A program made the position numbers and the translations under genes. A stretch of DNA of 64,000 nt. Source: an uncultured bacterium. GTDB lineage: Bacteria > Bacillota > Clostridia > Lachnospirales > Lachnospiraceae. Each line of letters opens with the position of its first letter. The first letter of the stretch is position 1. The DNA lies in the NCBI GenBank assembly GCA_947643145.1, contig CANRVD010000003.1, forward strand, positions 1 to 64,000, written 5' to 3'. The notes beneath the pieces were generated by a model. That model did no database searches. It saw nothing but the letters and a program-made list of their open reading frames with translations, and was not told where the DNA came from. Below, in pieces: positions 40,563 to 49,829 of the stretch.

Positions 40563-42020
40563 CTACATCACCTCCTGCCCTTCTATCACTGCATTCATTA
40601 CCGCTTTTGCCTTATTGATACATTCCCTGTATTCATTCTGCGGTATACTGTCTGCAACAATGCCAGCCCCGGAGCGGACAAATACCTTCCCATTCTTCTT
40701 ATATGCAGTACGAATCGCAATACAGGTATCCAGATTGCCTGTAAAGTCTATATATCCAATTGCTCCTCCATAGATTCCACGCTTATTGTTCTCCAGTTCA
40801 TTGATAATCTCCATAGCGCGTATCTTTGGCGCCCCGGACAGGGTACCGGCAGGCAGAACCGCATCCACAGCATCCAGACTGCATTTATCCTCCCGAATGG
40901 TTCCCCTGACCGTAGAACCGATATGCATAACATGGGAATATTTCAAAACCTCCATATAGTTTTCTACTTCTACTGACCCAAACTGACTGATTTTGCCCAA
41001 ATCATTCCTTCCCAAATCCACTAACATATTATGCTCTGACAATTCCTTTTCATCGGCAAGAAGCTCCTTTTCCATACGCTCATCCTCAGACTTTGTTGCT
41101 CCTCTTGGTCTTGTTCCCGCCAGTGGAAACGTATGAAGCAATCCATTTTCCAGTTTAACAAGGGTTTCCGGCGAAGCCCCTGCCACCTCCATATCATCAC
41201 TGCTAAAATAGAACATATACGGGGAAGGATTAATTGTACGCAGCAGGCGGTATGCATTCAGCAGGCTTCCTTCATAATCTGCCTCCAGGCGGTTGGAAAG
41301 TACCACCTGAAAAATATCCCCCTCATATATATAGTGTTTTGCTTTTTCTACCATTCTGCAATATTCTTCCTCTGAAAACAAAGCCTGAAACTCTGAAGTG
41401 ATTTTCCCCGGAATTACATCAATGGCCTTGCCATGATGGATTAAATCAATAATTTCATCTATCTCTTTTATACAGCGCTCATATTCTGCCTCTATCTCCT
41501 CCACTCTGGCATTTGCAATAATGACGATTTTCTGGTGATAATTATCAAATGCAATTACTTTATCAAAAAGCATTAAATCAACATCTTTAAATCCTTCAAT
41601 ATCTTCTGCGTCCAAATGCAACTTTGGCTCGCTGTATTTGATATAATCATACGAAAAATAGCCAACCAGCCCTCCGGTAAAGGTTGGAAGCCCTTCTATC
41701 TTTGGGCTTCTATATTCCTGTAAAATTTCTTGCATCCATTCCCCCGGATGGGAAACCTTCTTCGTGCTCTCCTTCCCATTCTGGATGGTCATCTGCCCAT
41801 TCATACAGGTAATTTCCATTTTCGGCTCATATCCTAAAAAAGTATACCTTCCCCACTTCTCCTGATTCTCCACACTCTCCAGCATATAACAGTGTTTGCT
41901 GACCCCTTTCAGTATACGCAATACCTCAATCGGAGTTTTAATATCTGCCATAATTTCCTTGCTGATAGGCACAACTTTATAGCCTTCTGCCAACTCCTTC
42001 GCTTTCTGCAATGTAATCAT
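40563..42020 (-). CDS. trpE: Anthranilate synthase component I
   Basis: The 485-residue enzyme makes anthranilate from chorismate and ammonia. The C-terminal chorismate-binding domain shows FQVVLSNRLEA, INPSPYMFYF, GASPETLVK, LAGTRPRG, HVMHIGSTV, LSGAPKIRAMEII and YGGAIGY. The N-terminal half has the tryptophan-feedback region with LLESVENQEKWGRYTFLG. The ATG at 42020 has GGAGG 8 nt upstream; the frame is open further to 42131, inside the T-box terminator, and should not be extended. It is first in trpEGDCBA, controlled by the T-box leader. Confidence 0.97.
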   Translation of the reverse strand: MITLQKAKELAEGYKVVPISKEIMADIKTPIEVLRILKGVSKHCYMLESVENQEKWGRYTFLGYEPKMEITCMNGQMTIQNGKESTKKVSHPGEWMQEILQEYRSPKIEGLPTFTGGLVGYFSYDYIKYSEPKLHLDAEDIEGFKDVDLMLFDKVIAFDNYHQKIVIIANARVEEIEAEYERCIKEIDEIIDLIHHGKAIDVIPGKITSEFQALFSEEEYCRMVEKAKHYIYEGDIFQVVLSNRLEADYEGSLLNAYRLLRTINPSPYMFYFSSDDMEVAGASPETLVKLENGLLHTFPLAGTRPRGATKSEDERMEKELLADEKELSEHNMLVDLGRNDLGKISQFGSVEVENYMEVLKYSHVMHIGSTVRGTIREDKCSLDAVDAVLPAGTLSGAPKIRAMEIINELENNKRGIYGGAIGYIDFTGNLDTCIAIRTAYKKNGKVFVRSGAGIVADSIPQNEYRECINKAKAVMNAVIEGQEVM

Positions 42021-42090
42021 ATCTGTTATCCTCCTTCTGCCAAGATTGCGGTACAGGCCCCGCTTGCTTACGCTGCGGCGAACTTTCCTA

Positions 42091-42145
42091 AAACAAAAAC
42101 CGCCCTTGACTAATGCAATAAATGATTGCATTAGTCAAGGGCGGT
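42091..42145 (-). terminator. T-box attenuator with 21-bp perfect stem
   Basis: Arms at 42099-42119 and 42125-42145 (ACCGCCCTTGACTAATGCAA and onward) are perfectly complementary over 21 bp with a 5-nt loop. On the minus strand the stem is followed by TTTTTGTTTT. The stem is unusually long for an attenuator. Confidence 0.93.
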
Positions 42146-42430
42146 TAATATACCAAATATTATCCGCGGTGCCACCTTGTTTCATGGTTTCCCACACTCT
42201 TAGCGAAATACTATCATATTTCCGGCAACTAACGTATGCCCTACGTCATGGAATACTCAGACAAAATGCTACTGCTCACTATGTATACAGTAATAGCAAA
42301 AGTCCTTTGACCATGCCCTCAGTGGCCCATTTGATAAACTGCATCTCTACAGGTTTCCACCATACCCTGCTCTCTGGAAGCGCATTTTTATCGTTATCCC
42401 CACATCAACGGTTTAGATATTTTAAATATG
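42091..42430 (-). ncRNA. T-box riboswitch, tryptophan-specific
   Basis: The ~340-nt leader has the T-box core AGGTGGCACCGCGG (complement of 42164-42177) and stem-I features AGAGAGC with GGTGGAAACC further upstream (around 42340-42390). A TGG triplet in CAAATGGGCC (about 42330) is a plausible Trp specifier. Uncharged tRNA-Trp would pair with the core and stop formation of the terminator at 42099-42145, allowing trp transcription. The specifier position was judged by eye; the trp genes downstream make Trp the natural reading. Confidence 0.92.
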
Positions 42431-42436
42431 TTTTAC

Positions 42437-42464
42437 ATTATACACCTGACAATTTGATTGTCAA
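42437..42464 (-). promoter_or_regulatory. Promoter of the trp operon
   Basis: On the minus strand a perfect TTGACA (42464-42459) and perfect TATAAT (42442-42437) are 16 bp apart. Within it TTGACAA and TTGTCA form a small palindrome. Confidence 0.85.
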
Positions 42465-42499
42465 GTGTTTTATAGAAATTTTCTCAAACTTCAAACCTT

Positions 42500-42808
42500 T
42501 TATTCCTCTGCATCAAAGGCCATATTCCATGCCCTTGTATCCAGACACTCCTCATAAGCATCTGCGGCAGCATCATACTCCTCTTCGTCATCAATATCTT
42601 CCAGTTCAAAATTATCCTCACCTAAATCCTTCAGACGAAATACGTAGTATTCTGTCACATTATCTACATCTCCCGGAATCAGCGCTGCATACAATTTTCC
42701 ATCTACCGGATAGATTTCATCAATATAAAAATCGCGCTCTGCACCATCCTCATCCGTCAGTGTCACCATTGTTTCCTGAAAATCATATCCTGCATTTTCT
42801 TTTGCCAT
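42500..42808 (-). CDS. DUF1292 family acidic protein
   Basis: The 102-residue acidic protein matches DUF1292 (YrzB-like) proteins of Firmicutes: an N-terminal beta part (ETMVTLTDEDGAERDF, then YIDEIYPVDGKLYAALIP and YYVFRLKDLGED) followed by an acidic helical tail. Function is unknown. The ATG at 42808 (MAKENAGYDFQ) follows GAGGGAAG; the frame is open to 42850 without a better site. It lies 36 bp upstream of the trp promoter and 78 bp after glmS, and is probably co-transcribed with glmS. Usual neighbours in the family (alaX/ruvX region) are not present. Confidence 0.85.
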   Translation of the reverse strand: MAKENAGYDFQETMVTLTDEDGAERDFYIDEIYPVDGKLYAALIPGDVDNVTEYYVFRLKDLGEDNFELEDIDDEEEYDAAADAYEECLDTRAWNMAFDAEE

Positions 42809-42886
42809 TTCTTCCCTCACTTCTAAAAGTTCATTTCGTATCCATTGCACATGGTATTTTTATATGTTAACGGAACGAAAAATCTT

Positions 42887-44707
42887 TTATTCTACTGTCA
42901 CTACTTTTGCCAGGTTCCTCGGCTTATCTACATCCAGCCCCTTATCCATTGACACGTAGTATGCCAAAAGCTGTAATGCCACAGAGGCCGGAAATACCAT
43001 AAATTCATCTGCCATAGCAGGCAGGGCAAAAACATCTGCATACTCTGCATCTGCCAAATCAAAGCTCTCCTTGACGAATAAGACAACACTTGCCCCACGT
43101 GACTGCACCTCACGGATATTGGAAAGTTCCTTGTCTTTGAGATTTGTCTGTGTCACTGTCGCAACAACAGGAGTATTTTCTGTAATCAGGGCTATCGTAC
43201 CATGCTTTAATTCTCCCGAAGCATACGCCTCTGTGTGGATATAAGAAACCTCCTTGAGCTTTAAAGCACCTTCCAAAAGAATCGAATAATCCAGCCCACG
43301 CCCTATCATAAACGCATCCTTGGCATCTAACATTTCCCTGGCAATCTTATGAATCTCATTCTTCTGCTCCAAAACCTCCAGCATCTTTGCCGGCGCCTCA
43401 ACCAGGTTTTCCAGATATTCCTTTTCTGCCGCTTCATCAAAGACACCACGCACCTTTGCCATACGCCCAACCAGTAAAAAGAGTGCAACAAGCTGTGTCG
43501 TATATGCTTTTGTGCTGGCAACGGCAATCTCCGGCCCTGCTGCCGTATACATCACATAATCACTTTCCCTCGCAATAGATGAGCCTTTTACATTAATAAT
43601 GGCAACGCTTTTTGCACCTTGCCTGCGCGCATATTTCAATGCTTCTAAGGTATCAATCGTCTCTCCCGACTGGGAAATCGCAAGTACCAGCGTTTTCTCA
43701 TCCAGCACCGGATTTCCATACATAAATTCAGAAGCATATTCCACATTCATATGCATATTAAACTTAGACTGCACCAACACCTTTGCAACAAGACCTGCAT
43801 GCATTGCCGTACCACAGGCAATAACACAAATGCGGTTACAGTCACGAAGAAATTCATCTGGAATAGCATCTGCTGTTAAATCAATCTTACCCTCTACAAT
43901 TCTCGATTCCATAGTTGCCTTTAACGCATCCGGCTGCTCCATAATTTCTTTTTCCATGTAGAATGGATAACTGCCCTTTCCACCTCTCGTTGTGTCCCAG
44001 TCAATATCCATAAATTCCGGCTCACACTGTTTTCCATCCAAATCAAAAAGCTTTATTTCATCTTTGTGAAGCTCCAGAATCATATATTCTGGAACCACCA
44101 TATACTTTTCTGCCGCTGCCCCAAGCGCAACTACATCGGACGCAAGCATCGTTCCATCGCCGTTGTAAGCTGCAACAATCGGACTGACATTGCGGATTGC
44201 ATAAAGAATATCCGGCTGGTCTGAAAACATAACTACCAGTGCAAATGTTCCTTTTAAGTATTTGATTGTCCTGCAAATTGCTTCATGAGGATTTCCCTGA
44301 TAAAAACGGTTCAGCACAGCAGCCACAACTTCTGTATCCGTCTGGGATTTTAAATCTTTATGAAGCATAAAATGGTCTTTCAATTCCTCGTAGTTTTCTA
44401 TAATTCCATTGTGTACCAGCAAAACATCACCGCTACGGTGAGGATGTGCATTTTCATCACTCACCCCGCCATGAGTAGCCCACCTGGTATGTCCGATTCC
44501 ACAGGTAGAAATCTTTTTATCATTCCTGCAAATCTTACGTAAATCTTTTACCCTTCCGGCACACTTACGAAGCTTGACTTTACCTGTCTCCCCATTCAGA
44601 GTCGCAAGCCCTGCACTGTCATAACCACGATACTCTAAAAGCTCTAATGCATCTAAGAGCTGATCTGTTACTGATTCTTTCCCGGTATATCCTACGATTC
44701 CACACAT
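42887..44707 (-). CDS. glmS: Glucosamine-6-phosphate synthase, isomerizing
   Basis: The 606-residue enzyme makes glucosamine 6-phosphate from fructose 6-phosphate and glutamine, the first step of amino-sugar and peptidoglycan synthesis. The N-terminal glutaminase starts MCGIVGYTG with catalytic Cys2 after Met removal; two SIS isomerase domains follow (CGTAMHAG, ISQSGETIDTLEALK, AVASTKAYTTQ), ending LAKVVTVE. The ATG at 44707 has GAGGAG 4 nt upstream; the frame extends to 44743 without reason. The upstream gap is only 94 bp and shows no glmS ribozyme, so feedback control by that route is absent here. Confidence 0.97.
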   Translation of the reverse strand: MCGIVGYTGKESVTDQLLDALELLEYRGYDSAGLATLNGETGKVKLRKCAGRVKDLRKICRNDKKISTCGIGHTRWATHGGVSDENAHPHRSGDVLLVHNGIIENYEELKDHFMLHKDLKSQTDTEVVAAVLNRFYQGNPHEAICRTIKYLKGTFALVVMFSDQPDILYAIRNVSPIVAAYNGDGTMLASDVVALGAAAEKYMVVPEYMILELHKDEIKLFDLDGKQCEPEFMDIDWDTTRGGKGSYPFYMEKEIMEQPDALKATMESRIVEGKIDLTADAIPDEFLRDCNRICVIACGTAMHAGLVAKVLVQSKFNMHMNVEYASEFMYGNPVLDEKTLVLAISQSGETIDTLEALKYARRQGAKSVAIINVKGSSIARESDYVMYTAAGPEIAVASTKAYTTQLVALFLLVGRMAKVRGVFDEAAEKEYLENLVEAPAKMLEVLEQKNEIHKIAREMLDAKDAFMIGRGLDYSILLEGALKLKEVSYIHTEAYASGELKHGTIALITENTPVVATVTQTNLKDKELSNIREVQSRGASVVLFVKESFDLADAEYADVFALPAMADEFMVFPASVALQLLAYYVSMDKGLDVDKPRNLAKVVTVE

Positions 44708-44801
44708 AATTCTCCTCATTTCTGCAAAATGAACCCCGTTCACCTTTGCTTTATTTTATACACATTTTTGTCTTTTATCCTATGCTGTCTTACCCTATAT
44801 G

Positions 44802-46121
44802 TTATTTCTTTTTTGTCTTCTTTACCACCTTTTTCTTTACTGTAACTTTCTCTGTCTTAGAGTATGCACCATAAACACGATTTCCGCAAGAATCAATTTC
44901 ATATGCTCTTACTGTCACATAATATTTTTCACCCTGCACCCAGTCCTTAAATACCATTGTAGTCTTCTTCACAAGCTTGTTTACCGTATTCTTTTTTCCA
45001 TTGATAATACGGGTAATGCGAATCTGATAACCGCCTGCTCCAGAAACTGCATTGTATTCCAAATTAACCTTTCCGACACTTTTACTTGTGAGAGACTTAA
45101 TCTGCGAGCCTCCCGGCTGCACCTTAATCCATTTTGCATACAAATCGTATGCCTTTTTATCCGAACCAACTATTTTGGTTACTGCTGTCTCATACTTTTT
45201 GTCTGCAAACCAGCCATCAAAGGTATAGCCCTTTCTCGTCGGCGCCTTTAAAGTATATCCTTCATCCGCCGTATACGAAGCCGGATTCCCCTTCGCATTT
45301 GTACCGCTGTTTAAGTGATAGGTAACTTTATATTTATTTACTGTTTTCTTTACAGTGACTAACAGTTTGCAGGCTGCCGTCTCAGAAGACAGTTTTAAAT
45401 AATACTCTTTTTCATTCTCTAAAGAAACCTTTTTCGTTATTTTCTTTTCTGCATTTGTTACACCGGAAGCCACTGGTTCACCAGACGCATCCTCCAGCAA
45501 ATAATTCCCGGCAACACCTGCTGCTGAATCAATGACAACCGAATAGCTTACGTCCTCTGTTCCCGTAGTAAATTTTAAATAGTCAACATCCCCGGCACAC
45601 TCCGTAGTGACTGCATATTCTTTACCACATGAAATCTCTTTTGCCGCTTCCATTGTATCTGCAAAATCATCTGTAATTTCTGAAACAATAATATTTCCTG
45701 CCGCTTCATTGCTGCCGGATAATTCTATATAATACCTTTTAGACGGCATCAGTGCAATACGCTCGTAGCTTTCATTCTCTAACCGCATCTGTTCCGTCAC
45801 AGGCATCCCCTCGTTATCATAAATCTTTGCACAAATCTCCGAGCCGCCTGTTACCAGTGCTTTTATCTGATAATATGACTTTACTGCCGACGTCGTAAAA
45901 TAATATAATTCTCCGATACCATCCGCTGCGGAAAACGGATAAAGACGTCCAAAACCAAGATTAGACGCCTTACTTGTATCTATTGCCATAGAACCATCCG
46001 AAATTGCCAGCTCATTATCTGCTAAAGCTGCCGGCTCCTGTGCCCATGCTACACTGCCGGGAATTTCCGGCAATGTGCAAATACATCCAAATACCAGCAA
46101 AAGCATTGTCAGTTTTCTCAT
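44802..46121 (-). CDS. Secreted protein with InlB-type repeat and FN3 domain
   Basis: The 439-residue precursor has a signal peptide (to about VAWA-Q). Residues 45-260 hold two beta domains of the pre-peptidase C-terminal kind (YYFTTSAVKSYYQI, then VDYLKFTTGTEDVSYSVVID). An InlB B-repeat follows at about 265-335 (YKVTYHLNSGTNAKG, YTFDGWFADKKYETAVTKI, DLYAKW), then an FN3-like domain and a C-terminal Lys-rich tail (KKKVVKKTKKK). It is an exported cell-envelope protein; the basic tail may bind anionic wall polymers. It overlaps the upstream TPR-like gene by ATGA (46118-46121), so the two are translationally coupled and probably work together. No catalytic motif was seen. Confidence 0.78.
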   Translation of the reverse strand: MRKLTMLLLVFGCICTLPEIPGSVAWAQEPAALADNELAISDGSMAIDTSKASNLGFGRLYPFSAADGIGELYYFTTSAVKSYYQIKALVTGGSEICAKIYDNEGMPVTEQMRLENESYERIALMPSKRYYIELSGSNEAAGNIIVSEITDDFADTMEAAKEISCGKEYAVTTECAGDVDYLKFTTGTEDVSYSVVIDSAAGVAGNYLLEDASGEPVASGVTNAEKKITKKVSLENEKEYYLKLSSETAACKLLVTVKKTVNKYKVTYHLNSGTNAKGNPASYTADEGYTLKAPTRKGYTFDGWFADKKYETAVTKIVGSDKKAYDLYAKWIKVQPGGSQIKSLTSKSVGKVNLEYNAVSGAGGYQIRITRIINGKKNTVNKLVKKTTMVFKDWVQGEKYYVTVRAYEIDSCGNRVYGAYSKTEKVTVKKKVVKKTKKK

Positions 46122-46837
46122 TCTTTCGCCAACTCCTTTTCTAACTCTTTCAATTTCTTTCTTGCTGCTTTATTCTTTTTTGCCTTTTTCAGAAGCTTAA
46201 CTGCCTGCTCTTTCTTTCCTTCATCCAGCTTCTCAAGGGCAAGTTTGTAGTAACAGGAGCTTTTCAAATCTTTTGTCCAGGAAATAGCGCCTGCCTCTTT
46301 ATAATTCGCAATGGCAGCCCTGTAATTTCCCTTTTGCTGGTGTATCCAGCCTTTGGCAAAAGGATATCCCGGTGTCTGAACAAACAGGACAACACATCCT
46401 GCTAACACCGCCAGCAAGGTCATCCGTCTTCTCCATGCTGCTACTTTTTCTAAACGCTGAATTTTCCTCTTACAAAGCTGTATGTTTCGTTTGGCACACT
46501 CCCTGTACCCGTCCCTTCTGACAACTCTTCTAAATTCAGCAATTGCATCCACATATTCACTCTTTGTTTTCGCTTCCTCCTGCCGGCGCAGCGCATCCTC
46601 ATAGACTGCCTGAGCTCCCTCTTCACTAATCAATGCCGCCTTTTTTCTGCATGCCTTCATACGCACATTGGCATCTTTATAATCTCCCAGCGCCTTAAAC
46701 TTTCTTGCCGCACCCTTCAGGGCAGATACCTTCTGCTCAAAGCGCAGTACACAAGGTACTGCTTCCTGCAGCTTAACGGCTTCCCTGTATATTTTCTCTT
46801 CTTTTGAAATCTTTTCCTTAAATAATTCTTCTGCCAC
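46118..46837 (-). CDS. Membrane-anchored helical-repeat protein
   Basis: The 239-residue protein starts with GTG at 46837 (MAEELFKEKISKEEKIY), with GGAGG 6 nt upstream; the open frame extends to 46888 but has no other start signal. The N-terminal ~150 residues are charged helices with a TPR-like pattern (KFKALGDYKDANVRMKACRK). A membrane helix follows (about 155-175, TLLAVLAGCVVLFVQT), then two further repeat helices (KGNYRAAIANYKEAG) and a Lys-rich tail. It is coupled to the secreted InlB-repeat gene. It resembles the zinc-ribbon/TPR membrane proteins of Clostridia but lacks a zinc ribbon. Function unknown. Confidence 0.7.
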   Translation of the reverse strand: MAEELFKEKISKEEKIYREAVKLQEAVPCVLRFEQKVSALKGAARKFKALGDYKDANVRMKACRKKAALISEEGAQAVYEDALRRQEEAKTKSEYVDAIAEFRRVVRRDGYRECAKRNIQLCKRKIQRLEKVAAWRRRMTLLAVLAGCVVLFVQTPGYPFAKGWIHQQKGNYRAAIANYKEAGAISWTKDLKSSCYYKLALEKLDEGKKEQAVKLLKKAKKNKAARKKLKELEKELAKE

Positions 46838-46901
46838 AGGCACCCTCCCATGTTGCAGCGCGGACTCGCATCCGCCATGATTTATCATGTACCAAAACCT
46901 T

Positions 46902-46930
46902 ACTATACCTTTGTTTCACAATTATGTCAA
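46902..46930 (-). promoter_or_regulatory. Promoter of the TPR-like/InlB-repeat pair
   Basis: On the minus strand a perfect TTGACA (46930-46925) and TATAGT (46907-46902) are 17 bp apart. A lone family end, GTTACTATTCAC (46936-46947), lies just upstream, between the histidine kinase stop and this promoter. Confidence 0.8.
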
Positions 46931-46950
46931 ATAAAGTTACTATTCACACC

Positions 46951-48135
46951 TCACCGCAGGACAATTATAAATGCCTTTTCATACTCTTCCGTAGAATTTC
47001 TGTCTAATAACAGCCGCCCTCCGTGCATTTTTACTATTTTGGAGGCTATGCTAAGCCCCAGGCCGCTTCCTCCCTTTGTACTTCTGGAAGCATCCCCCAT
47101 GACAAACGGCTCAAAAATATGCTTTGCCACCTCATCGGATATCTGGCTGCCAGTATCTGCAAAGATAATATGGACACGCTCCATTTCCTCATTCCACACC
47201 AGGCGTATGATAACCTGCTCACCCTTCTCAACATGACGCAGTTCGTTATTCAGCAGATTTGTCAAAGCTCTGGAAAAATACATCCTGTCTAACTCCCATA
47301 AAATACGTTCCTCTGGAATATCCAACTCTACCTGAATACCCTTCCGCTCAAAATCCAAATAGAATAAAGCAATATTCTCCCTTAACAGCTCCACAACATC
47401 CAAAGACTCCTTGTGCAGTTTAAAACCTTCACTGTCAATTTTTACATATTCAAACAGCAGGGAAAGCAAATCATCTATCCGCTTTGATTTGCTGCAAATC
47501 GCATCCAAATATTGCTTCTGCCTCTCTTCATCCGTCACCATGCCATCCCGCAATGCCTGAGCATACCCGCTTACTGTCGTCATCGGCGTCTTTAAATCAT
47601 GTGCAATATCAGAAAGCATCAGGCTGCGGCGTCTCTCATATTCCAAATGCTGTCTCTTCTCATCCTCTACCATCCTTTGCAGTTCCCGCCTGGTCAACTG
47701 GCTGAACTTTAAAGCCCCCACTATATAAGGAATCAACAGCAATATCAGTAATATCAGTAAAATGATAAAACACCCTGCATAGTACATATTTAAAACTTCC
47801 CTGCTATTGCCATGCAAAATGTTTCCCATTCTCTGCGACACAATTCCTCTGAAATTGGTATCTAAGAACTGATGAACTGACTGTGACACCACGCTTGGCA
47901 GCAAAGACAAAACCATCTCCACTATCATCCAGAAAAATACCGCATATAAAGCTCCCGTTCCTCTGTTTCCTGTTATGAAACCTTCAAAAAGAGGACCTCC
48001 AACCTGCTTCTCCAAATAAGGAAAAACAACATAAGTATACAAAATATTAATTCCTGACTCACAAATCACAATTCCAAGGATTCCAAGTAAAAAGTTTTTC
48101 ACCAAAAAACCTTTCATACTCTTCCTGTCTTCCAT
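46951..48135 (-). CDS. Sensor histidine kinase
   Basis: The 394-residue membrane kinase has hydrophobic segments at about 11-33, 64-85 and 118-142, with a short loop region outside. The phosphorylated His179 lies in LSDIAHDLKTPMTTVSGYAQ, and the ATPase domain has RALTNLLNNELRH (N box), IIFADTGSQI (G1) and GGSGLGLSIA (G2). It overlaps no gene but starts 24 bp after the response regulator, forming a VanRS/PhoR-like pair. The signal is unknown; the adjoining DUF975 and secreted-hydrolase genes hint at envelope stress. GAGGAGTAA precedes the ATG at 48135. Confidence 0.92.
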   Translation of the reverse strand: MEDRKSMKGFLVKNFLLGILGIVICESGINILYTYVVFPYLEKQVGGPLFEGFITGNRGTGALYAVFFWMIVEMVLSLLPSVVSQSVHQFLDTNFRGIVSQRMGNILHGNSREVLNMYYAGCFIILLILLILLLIPYIVGALKFSQLTRRELQRMVEDEKRQHLEYERRRSLMLSDIAHDLKTPMTTVSGYAQALRDGMVTDEERQKQYLDAICSKSKRIDDLLSLLFEYVKIDSEGFKLHKESLDVVELLRENIALFYLDFERKGIQVELDIPEERILWELDRMYFSRALTNLLNNELRHVEKGEQVIIRLVWNEEMERVHIIFADTGSQISDEVAKHIFEPFVMGDASRSTKGGSGLGLSIASKIVKMHGGRLLLDRNSTEEYEKAFIIVLR

Positions 48136-48159
48136 TTACTCCTCACCTTTATACATTTT

Positions 48160-48867
48160 CTACAAAGTCTGGTTCCCGGTTTCAAAGCGGTAGCCAAGTC
48201 CCCGCACCGTCCTTATGTACCTGCCGCTGTCATCGGAAAGTTTTGCCCGCAGTTTACTAATGCATACCATAATATTATTATCTGCGATAAAATATGGCTC
48301 CTGCCATCCATATTCATAAATTTGCTGCTTTGTATAAATCTTACCCGGATTGCTCATAAAAAGTTCCATCAAACGGTATTCTGTGGAGGAGAGGTCAATG
48401 ATTTCCTCTCCCTTGCGCAGAATACATCCCTCTAAATCCAGTGTCAAATCCTGCACTTGCAGTACTTTCTTTACTGTCTGCGAATCATTCGCACCAAGCG
48501 AATAGAACCGGCGGATATTGGAATTAATACGCGCAACAGCTTCCAATGGATTAAACGGCTTTGCTATATAATCATCTGCACCTAAATCCAGACCTAATAT
48601 TTTATCTGTATCTGCCGTCTTTGCTGACAGGATAATCACTGGAAGGTTACTGTCCTTCCGTAGCTCCTTTAGCACATGAAAACCATCCTTCCCTGGCATC
48701 ATAATATCCAGAATCAGCATGGCAATTTCCGGCTGCTCCCGCAAAACCTTTAATGCCTCTTCCCCATCCTGCGCATCTAACACCTCATATCCCTCTTTTT
48801 CCAAATAGAGACGTAACAAATCTCTGATTTCTGCCTCATCATCTGCCACTAAAATCTGATACCCCAT
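48160..48867 (-). CDS. OmpR/VanR-type response regulator
   Basis: The 235-residue protein has a receiver domain with the acidic pair DDE at 9-11, phosphorylated Asp54 in LILDIMMPGKDG, the Thr/Ser position at LSAKT, and Lys in IAKPFNPLE. The C-terminal winged helix (STEYRLMELFMSNPGKIYTK, then VRGLGYRFE) is of the OmpR type. It lies 24 bp upstream of the histidine kinase gene and regulates transcription on phosphorylation by it. AAGGAGG precedes the ATG at 48867. Confidence 0.95.
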   Translation of the reverse strand: MGYQILVADDEAEIRDLLRLYLEKEGYEVLDAQDGEEALKVLREQPEIAMLILDIMMPGKDGFHVLKELRKDSNLPVIILSAKTADTDKILGLDLGADDYIAKPFNPLEAVARINSNIRRFYSLGANDSQTVKKVLQVQDLTLDLEGCILRKGEEIIDLSSTEYRLMELFMSNPGKIYTKQQIYEYGWQEPYFIADNNIMVCISKLRAKLSDDSGRYIRTVRGLGYRFETGNQTL

Positions 48868-48937
48868 TGTTCAAACCTCCTTCTTCCTCTTCCCGCTCCC
48901 CTCATGAAAAGCTCCTTTACTTCGGTATCTCCTGCAC

Positions 48938-49816
48938 TTATGGTTTCTCATACCAGTCCTGTACAGCATCAAACTCCATTCCTTCAAAATAAACATTCTG
49001 CAGAATCTCATCACTCCCTCTAAGTTTCCGGTATAATGCCGCTCCAGTAAGGTATACGTAAGGATTCACATAAAAGCTTCCAAGAATACCCAGTGTTATT
49101 GTCGATAAAATCTGCCATCCAATAAATGATAAATCCAGCACAAAAGTCTTCCACTTCTGTCCCTGCATCATCTGACGGCTAATCCGAAATGCTTCCTTTG
49201 TCTCCATATTAGGATTTTCTGCAAGCAAATACGGAATCATATAATATTCATAAGACTTTACCACCCCCGGTATCACAAAAAGAAGCGTCCATAGGACGGT
49301 ATATAAGTCCCGTAAAAACATAATCGCTGTCACATTTTTATATCGGTTTTCCATCGCATGGAATAACTCTCGAAATCTTGGCTTCGAGTCAAAACTGCGA
49401 ATATAAAAGCGTGATATTCCGACGTACAATGGATTTATAAAAAAAATTCCAATCAAAATCCCACCAAAAAAAATAACCAGAGACAATACTATAAGTGCAA
49501 TTGTAATCGTACCCCCAATTGCACTTTCCACATAACCATCTTCTTCTATCACTTCCCCCTGATAGTTATCTAATTCTATTGTAACATTTTTATTAATGAG
49601 ATTGCTATAAGAGTTATTCTTCCGAAAAAGATGTAGTCCGTTTCCTACACTGATTTCATCTAAAACTGGCCTTACTGTCCCTGATGCAAGAGTATTTGAG
49701 CCCATCAAAAAGGATAAAATAAATGTCACAAAGACAATCCGCCAGTAGTGTTTATGCAATACGGATTTACTTCGCTCTTTCAACTCACGTCTGCTCCACG
49801 AAACATTACTCACCAT
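48938..49816 (-). CDS. DUF975 family membrane protein
   Basis: The 292-residue protein matches DUF975: an N-terminal RELKERSKSVL segment, a first membrane helix, a soluble loop (45-95), then several helices and the family feature FVIPGVVKSYEYYMIPYLLA with ENPNMETKEAFRISRQMMQG. DUF975 proteins are predicted integral membrane proteins of unknown function. CAGGAG precedes the ATG at 49816. It follows the secreted FN3 hydrolase gene by 13 bp and precedes the two-component genes by 70 bp, so the four may be functionally connected. Confidence 0.85.
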   Translation of the reverse strand: MVSNVSWSRRELKERSKSVLHKHYWRIVFVTFILSFLMGSNTLASGTVRPVLDEISVGNGLHLFRKNNSYSNLINKNVTIELDNYQGEVIEEDGYVESAIGGTITIALIVLSLVIFFGGILIGIFFINPLYVGISRFYIRSFDSKPRFRELFHAMENRYKNVTAIMFLRDLYTVLWTLLFVIPGVVKSYEYYMIPYLLAENPNMETKEAFRISRQMMQGQKWKTFVLDLSFIGWQILSTITLGILGSFYVNPYVYLTGAALYRKLRGSDEILQNVYFEGMEFDAVQDWYEKP

Positions 49817-49829
49817 ATATTACTCCTGT

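Noticed and set aside
42046..42870. 274-residue plus-strand frame over the trp leader
   Set aside because: It runs through the T-box RNA, trp promoter and DUF1292 gene on the opposite strand and lacks a start signal.
44708..44801. Possible glmS ribozyme upstream of glmS
   Set aside because: The space is only 94 bp and the ribozyme core motifs are not present.
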